Shown here: in pieces, positions 36,210 to 40,297 of the stretch
How positions within the stretch are numbered: position 1 is the stretch's first letter
Layout of the letters: every line of letters begins with the position of its first letter
Source: Conidiobolus incongruus B7586
Taxonomy: Eukaryota; Entomophthoromycota; Entomophthoromycetes; Entomophthorales; Conidiobolaceae
NCBI GenBank assembly: GCA_000697335.1
Contig: JNEM01008732.1
Coordinates: forward strand, 1-40,297
Direction of reading: 5' to 3'
Length of the DNA stretch: 40,297 nt
Translations under genes and position numbers: made by a program
Notes under the pieces: generated by a model
Database searches by the model: none
Told to the model about the DNA's origin: nothing
Seen by the model: the letters and a program-made list of their open reading frames with translations, nothing else

Positions 36210-37064
36210 GATTAAAGTATTAAACAATGTGAATGAGAATTTTTCTTTTCGGTTTATCAATCTATATGAATTTTATATGAAAAGTGTGTTGAAGTTTGAG
36301 ACACTATGTGAATAAAAATTCATGTACTGATATTTTTTTGAAGCTGTGCACTTTATATTAATTATATTTGTATTTTATATCTATCAATGTAATGATATTG
36401 ACTTGATTTTCAACTTTATATTTGGTATTATAGTATTTTTCACATTGCTTCAAATCAATTTCAGTTTAAATTAACCAATATTATCATAATAAATATTCTG
36501 ACTTTTCTAAATTTGAAAATAGTGCACCGCATTCTTCCAAATATTATTATTATAAATCTGTTAAAAATAACTCGAATATCAAAAAAATTTAATATTAATT
36601 TATTCAATCAACGTTGATAAAATTATTCTTGGATAAAAGTCTATTCAATAAGTCCAAGATGGATTAATAGTATTTATATAATATTACAATTTATGAATAG
36701 ATATTAAAAATTCTAGCTTGTCAATCATATTCAACCTTTCACAATTTGAAAATATTTTTAATCATATCAAAATTTATTAATATTTAGAGAATTTGTGTTT
36801 TAGAAATAATGATATAAAGACTAAATATCATATATGTTTGCCATTGAAAATATAATTATGTCCAAATAGTATTACTACTTATCACTTTACAATTATTAAA
36901 ATGTGAATAAATTCCATGTGCTTACTAAATTAAAATAGGGTTAATTAAATTAATACGTCATTAGTTTTTATGAACAAATTAAAATTTTATGTGAATTGGA
37001 GAAAATGATCAATGCAAAGCATTTCTGTTAAGTTTAATTCATTTATAATTATAATATCAAAGTA
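36210..37064. other. Divergent promoter region
   Basis: About 850 AT-rich bases between the minus-strand Smr gene and a plus-strand gene. No TATA box or repeat stands out. Confidence 0.55.
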
Positions 37065-37883
37065 ATGACCCTAGGTAATCCATATGACTTTCACCAAGAT
37101 GAAGAACAATACAATTCAGTTGAACTTTCCCCTGAAAGAGATTTAGATAGTCCAAATTTTCTCCAAGTCGATTCAAATTCAACATCATTTACACTAATTA
37201 CAGAGCCAAACATAAATCCTTTAAATAATTTAGGTCAGAATGGAGATGTTGATCCTACAAGGAACATTTCTAATCAAGCGAAAGATTCCGACAATATATC
37301 AAATTTAACTTTAAATCCAAATGACGATTTCGAAGACACTAACAACATTTCAAGAGATCTAAGTCAACTAAACACTTCAGAAATATTTTCAGAGATTACA
37401 GACCTTTCTAATACGACTATCACTTGGGAAAATTTCAATAGAGGCATTAACGCTTCTGATTTTTCAGATAAACCAGGCAAAGTTGAATCGAGTCCCTGTA
37501 AAGGGGTTGAGATGGAATCAAAAAATATAGATAAGTCTTTTACTAACAAACCAGAAGATCAATGTGATGTTCTGCAGATTAAACCCTTCACTGACGAAGC
37601 CACTAGAGAGAATTTAGTTGAAGACCAAAGCGAAAGCAATGCTAATACAACACCAACCAAAGTCAATATAAATTCAAATCATCATTCAGAATCAAAAAGC
37701 TCCCCACATAATATTAGTTCAACAAGCTCCAAGGTTACTCAAGCAACCGAAAATAATAATAATGCTACTCAAACAGATCATAACAATGAATTGTCAGATG
37801 ATCATAATATATCATGCTCTAGAGATACCCAAACTCTCCCAACAAAACGGCAAAAGGTGAATCGGGATCAGTTAACCAAATAA
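37065..37883 (+). CDS. Disordered acidic Asn/Ser-rich protein, unknown
   Basis: A single-exon 272-aa frame beginning MTLGNPYDFHQDEEQYNSVELSPER. It is rich in Asn, Ser, Asp, Thr and Glu, with only three cysteines and no hydrophobic segment, signal peptide or recognisable domain, so it is probably disordered. Short motifs recur: NIS appears five times (for example RNISNQ, DNISNL, HNISSTSS, HNISCS). SP and TP sites and a basic KRQK cluster near the C terminus (about 260) could serve phosphorylation and nuclear import. A regulatory nuclear role is only a guess. An open frame of this length at this base composition is unlikely by chance. No further exon is seen downstream. Confidence 0.6.
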   Translation: MTLGNPYDFHQDEEQYNSVELSPERDLDSPNFLQVDSNSTSFTLITEPNINPLNNLGQNGDVDPTRNISNQAKDSDNISNLTLNPNDDFEDTNNISRDLSQLNTSEIFSEITDLSNTTITWENFNRGINASDFSDKPGKVESSPCKGVEMESKNIDKSFTNKPEDQCDVLQIKPFTDEATRENLVEDQSESNANTTPTKVNINSNHHSESKSSPHNISSTSSKVTQATENNNNATQTDHNNELSDDHNISCSRDTQTLPTKRQKVNRDQLTK

Positions 37884-38252
37884 TACACTAATTCACATTA
37901 AATCAAATTTTTTAAAATAATTATCACCTTTTCAATATATCAATGGATAATCTCATGTGACTAATTATATTTGATTGAATTAATTGAAATGAGAAAAAAT
38001 TACGACTACAAGCAATTACAGTATTTTCAAAAGGATTATTGAGCAATTTTACTCGTCGTTGAAAAAAATATAAATATCAAAATTTACTTAGATGACTATG
38101 TATTGATACTTGATTAAATTGTATTTTACATGAATAGATAAAAAATAGTAAAAGGATATTCTTTTTGTTTCAGTGTAAATTACACTAAACTAAAAACATT
38201 TTACATCTTATCAATGAAATTCATGGAATTAATAACAGAAAATACACATATA
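37884..38252. other. Spacer between convergent genes
   Basis: AT-rich 3' flanks. A short hairpin-like GTGTAAATTACAC occurs near 38174. Nothing else is seen. Confidence 0.55.
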
Positions 38253-39203
38253 TTAATGAGTAAAAATATTTCTGAATATTCTCTTACATCGAGCTTGAAT
38301 TTTCACCATCAACAACATGAATTCATTGTTAACTTCAGGTTGAAATGTAATCGTTACGAGTGGGTTAAGAGTCATAGTTGCATGAACTAAAATAAATGTT
38401 ATCGCATCGATAATAGGCGTTCTTTGATATCCAATTGCATATTTTAAGATAAAAGTAACATATGATATACTGAGATTAGCATTATATACAAAGAACACCA
38501 TAATTATTTGTGCGATTAGCTTGAGTTTTTGGTTTTTAATAATTTTTAATAAATCATTATCCCCACTTATGATAGCGTCTTGTTTCGTCCTGTTAAGATG
38601 CTTATTAGCAACCCATCCAATTGAAAAGTAGCAAAATGTGGTGATCCAACATGGTATCATGAAGAATAAAGAGATTAAAATTGCCATAATTGAAGAAATA
38701 TAATTCCGTTTAGTAAACGGAAGGCAGGAAATTTTTGACACAGATGGGAGTCCATCATTAATAATCCAGCCATATAAAAAAATTCCAGTAGAAGGTGAAT
38801 TAGCCACAATAAAAACAAACAACCAGAATCGTAAGCTCTTTTGAGTTTTATAGCATACTATTAAAAACCTCAGGACTGACAAAATAGCAACAGTAGTAAT
38901 TTCAACTCTAGTTAGACAAAGAATAAAAAATGAGAAAAATTGACACCTGAAATTATCTTCCTCTAACCATAAGTAACCATTTATTAATTTTCCGACTGTT
39001 AGTGCAGTCAATACTTGTCCAGCAAACAATTCAATAAAACAAAACATTAATATTAGCTTAATTTCTGTTGATTTGATATTGCACTTTTGGATCAAGATAT
39101 AAATTATGAATACGTTTAATATTAAAATGATTATACCCATCACCAAAGATATGATATTAACCAAAAATTTGATAAAATTTAAATCATTAAAATAGAAATC
39201 CAT
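38253..39203 (-). CDS. Seven-helix receptor, rhodopsin-like GPCR family
   Basis: A 316-aa single-exon membrane protein starting at the ATG at 39203 (MDFYFNDLNFIKF); the open frame extends 9 codons upstream but without an ATG. Seven hydrophobic segments can be placed: LVNIISLVMGIIILILN, IKLILMFCFIELFAG, FFSFFILCLTRVEITTVAIL, FWLFVFIVANSPSTGIF, SIMAILISLFFMIPCW, LIAQIIMVFFVYNANLSI and IDAITFILVHATMTLNPLV. Class A marks are LN in helix 1, Cys before helix 3 (FRCQFF) with Cys in loop 2 (ISCLPF) for a disulphide, LRF at the end of helix 3 in place of DRY, a Trp in helix 4 and NPLVTI in place of NPxxY in helix 7. A basic tail (ARCKRIFRN) with a cysteine could be lipid-modified. Such receptors are rare in Dikarya but reported in some early-diverging fungi. 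Ligand unknown. Confidence 0.75.
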   Translation of the reverse strand: MDFYFNDLNFIKFLVNIISLVMGIIILILNVFIIYILIQKCNIKSTEIKLILMFCFIELFAGQVLTALTVGKLINGYLWLEEDNFRCQFFSFFILCLTRVEITTVAILSVLRFLIVCYKTQKSLRFWLFVFIVANSPSTGIFLYGWIINDGLPSVSKISCLPFTKRNYISSIMAILISLFFMIPCWITTFCYFSIGWVANKHLNRTKQDAIISGDNDLLKIIKNQKLKLIAQIIMVFFVYNANLSISYVTFILKYAIGYQRTPIIDAITFILVHATMTLNPLVTITFQPEVNNEFMLLMVKIQARCKRIFRNIFTH

Positions 39204-40297
39204 TATTTGATATAAATAATTGTAAAGCAACAGTTATATTGCTATTCTGGTTTGAAATTTATTTATACACACTACAGTTTCAAATTAAGACCATTGTTTG
39301 ACGTTTGAATTCGTTAGCCATTTTGAATTATTGACTGTTTTACTAATTTCATTCACATCTAAATAAGGAAGTGGAGAACTGAAATGGCCAATTGCAGTGA
39401 GTTAACGTGATCACTTCTCGCAAATATTATGATACTTTGTCAACCAATTATTCTCAGTATCATAATATAAGATCTTTTAATCTGAAAAGTTCATCAAATT
39501 GTACTTTGACTTCTAAAATATAATCAAAGTTATTAAAGGTTAGTAAATTTTATTTATTTATATTATATAAACAGTTTAAAATCTTTTAAGAAATGTTTTT
39601 TAACTTATCTACTCTAGTAATTTAAGACAGTTGGATAACTAAATGATGAAATTATTCATAAGTTGCTAATACTCACTAATACACCCTAGCAAAAATGTTT
39701 GAGAAAGAGTTGGCTAATATTACAACCAATTAGAATTCTGTGGCAAACTCATAATTTGAACTCTACTAAACCTAGTAGATTATTTATAGATTAGTGAAAT
39801 AGATATAAGATAAATAATAATTTAACTCTGATAATTATAATAATATATTATTATTTATAGTTATTAAGATAATTTTTATTTTGTATTTGTGGAATTTAGT
39901 TAAAAAAATGATATTATTAATATAGGTTATTATCTTTATCTTTATCTATTTTTTATTTTTTATTCAAATATACTAATTATTTAATCTTTAGATATATAAT
40001 AACTTTTATATTTTTAAACAAGTTCTTATCTTTTAATTTAGCTATATATCCCTTTTTCATAAAAATATTTTATTATTTTAATAAATTTTAAGAATTCAAC
40101 CTCTATTTATTTAAAATTTGAATAATACTTTTTAAAATGTTTTAAAAAATAAAAATCACTAAGTATAAAATTAAGAGAATATATTAAATATAAAAATCAT
40201 TTAAATTAATTATAAGTATAAAATATATAAAGGTTTAATTATTATATATAGATTTATATTATTATGATAATAATATATTAATTTAAATATTTATTTT
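39204..40297. other. GPCR upstream region and AT-rich window end
   Basis: Holds a 12-bp perfect inverted repeat (39424-39468), then AT-rich sequence to the end of the window. The last 450 bases are especially poor in G/C. No gene is seen. Confidence 0.6.
39424..39468. repeat. Perfect 12-bp inverted repeat with 21-base loop
   Basis: ATATTATGATAC at 39424-39435 pairs exactly with GTATCATAATAT at 39457-39468. It lies about 220 bp upstream of the receptor start codon. It could be an operator-like site or chance; it is longer than most inverted repeats seen here. Confidence 0.6.

Noticed and set aside
35892-36215. A 107-codon plus-strand frame with hydrophobic segments
   Set aside because: It lies antisense to the well-supported DUF1771-Smr gene and is explained as its shadow.
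1-40297. Transposons, LTR or virus-like elements, CRISPR arrays, operons
   Set aside because: No transposase, reverse transcriptase, integrase or capsid reading frame, no long terminal repeats and no spaced direct repeats were seen.

Overview
The window is very AT-rich eukaryotic DNA with dense, intron-bearing protein genes. The combination suggests an early-diverging fungus. Introns are about 40-80 nt, nearly all with a GTA donor and a TAG acceptor. The genes are fungal-type housekeeping genes plus a rhodopsin-like seven-helix receptor and small secreted cysteine proteins. A Conidiobolus-like member of the Entomophthoromycotina is my best guess, but this is inference from composition and gene content, not from a marker gene. 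I recognised no transposon, virus-like element, rRNA, tRNA or CRISPR array.

Left part (1-14.4 kb): the 3' end of the splicing factor gene SYF1; a 3.6 kb AT desert; a broken mitochondrial carrier gene (about 5.11-6.07 kb); another AT-rich spacer; an 11-exon Pumilio (PUF) RNA-binding protein gene; and, on the minus strand, a 5-exon mitochondrial GABA transaminase gene that converges on it.

Middle (14.4-28.2 kb): a 3.8 kb extreme-AT spacer; a 24-exon mismatch-repair gene (MSH6, 1207 aa after splicing) whose N terminus carries two motifs like RPA32-binding helices plus a PCNA-binding box; the intronless N-terminal acetyltransferase gene NAA50; a second decayed gene whose premature stops all sit where glutamine would fit; and the intronless ribosome-biogenesis helicase gene HAS1.

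Right part (28.2-40.3 kb): TTI1 (PIKK chaperone cofactor, with a short first exon); a small putative secreted protein; a cysteine-rich GPI-anchored surface protein; a DUF1771+Smr nuclease-like protein with a probable lipidated N terminus (minus strand); a disordered acidic protein; and a seven-helix receptor (minus strand).

The genes do not form a pathway cluster. They are individual housekeeping genes (splicing, mRNA control, GABA shunt, mismatch repair, N-terminal acetylation, rRNA processing, PIKK assembly) followed by a lineage-specific stretch of secreted, surface and receptor genes. The points most worth a second look are the MSH6 N terminus, the C-to-T-type decay of the two relic genes, and the secreted/surface genes at 32-34 kb.
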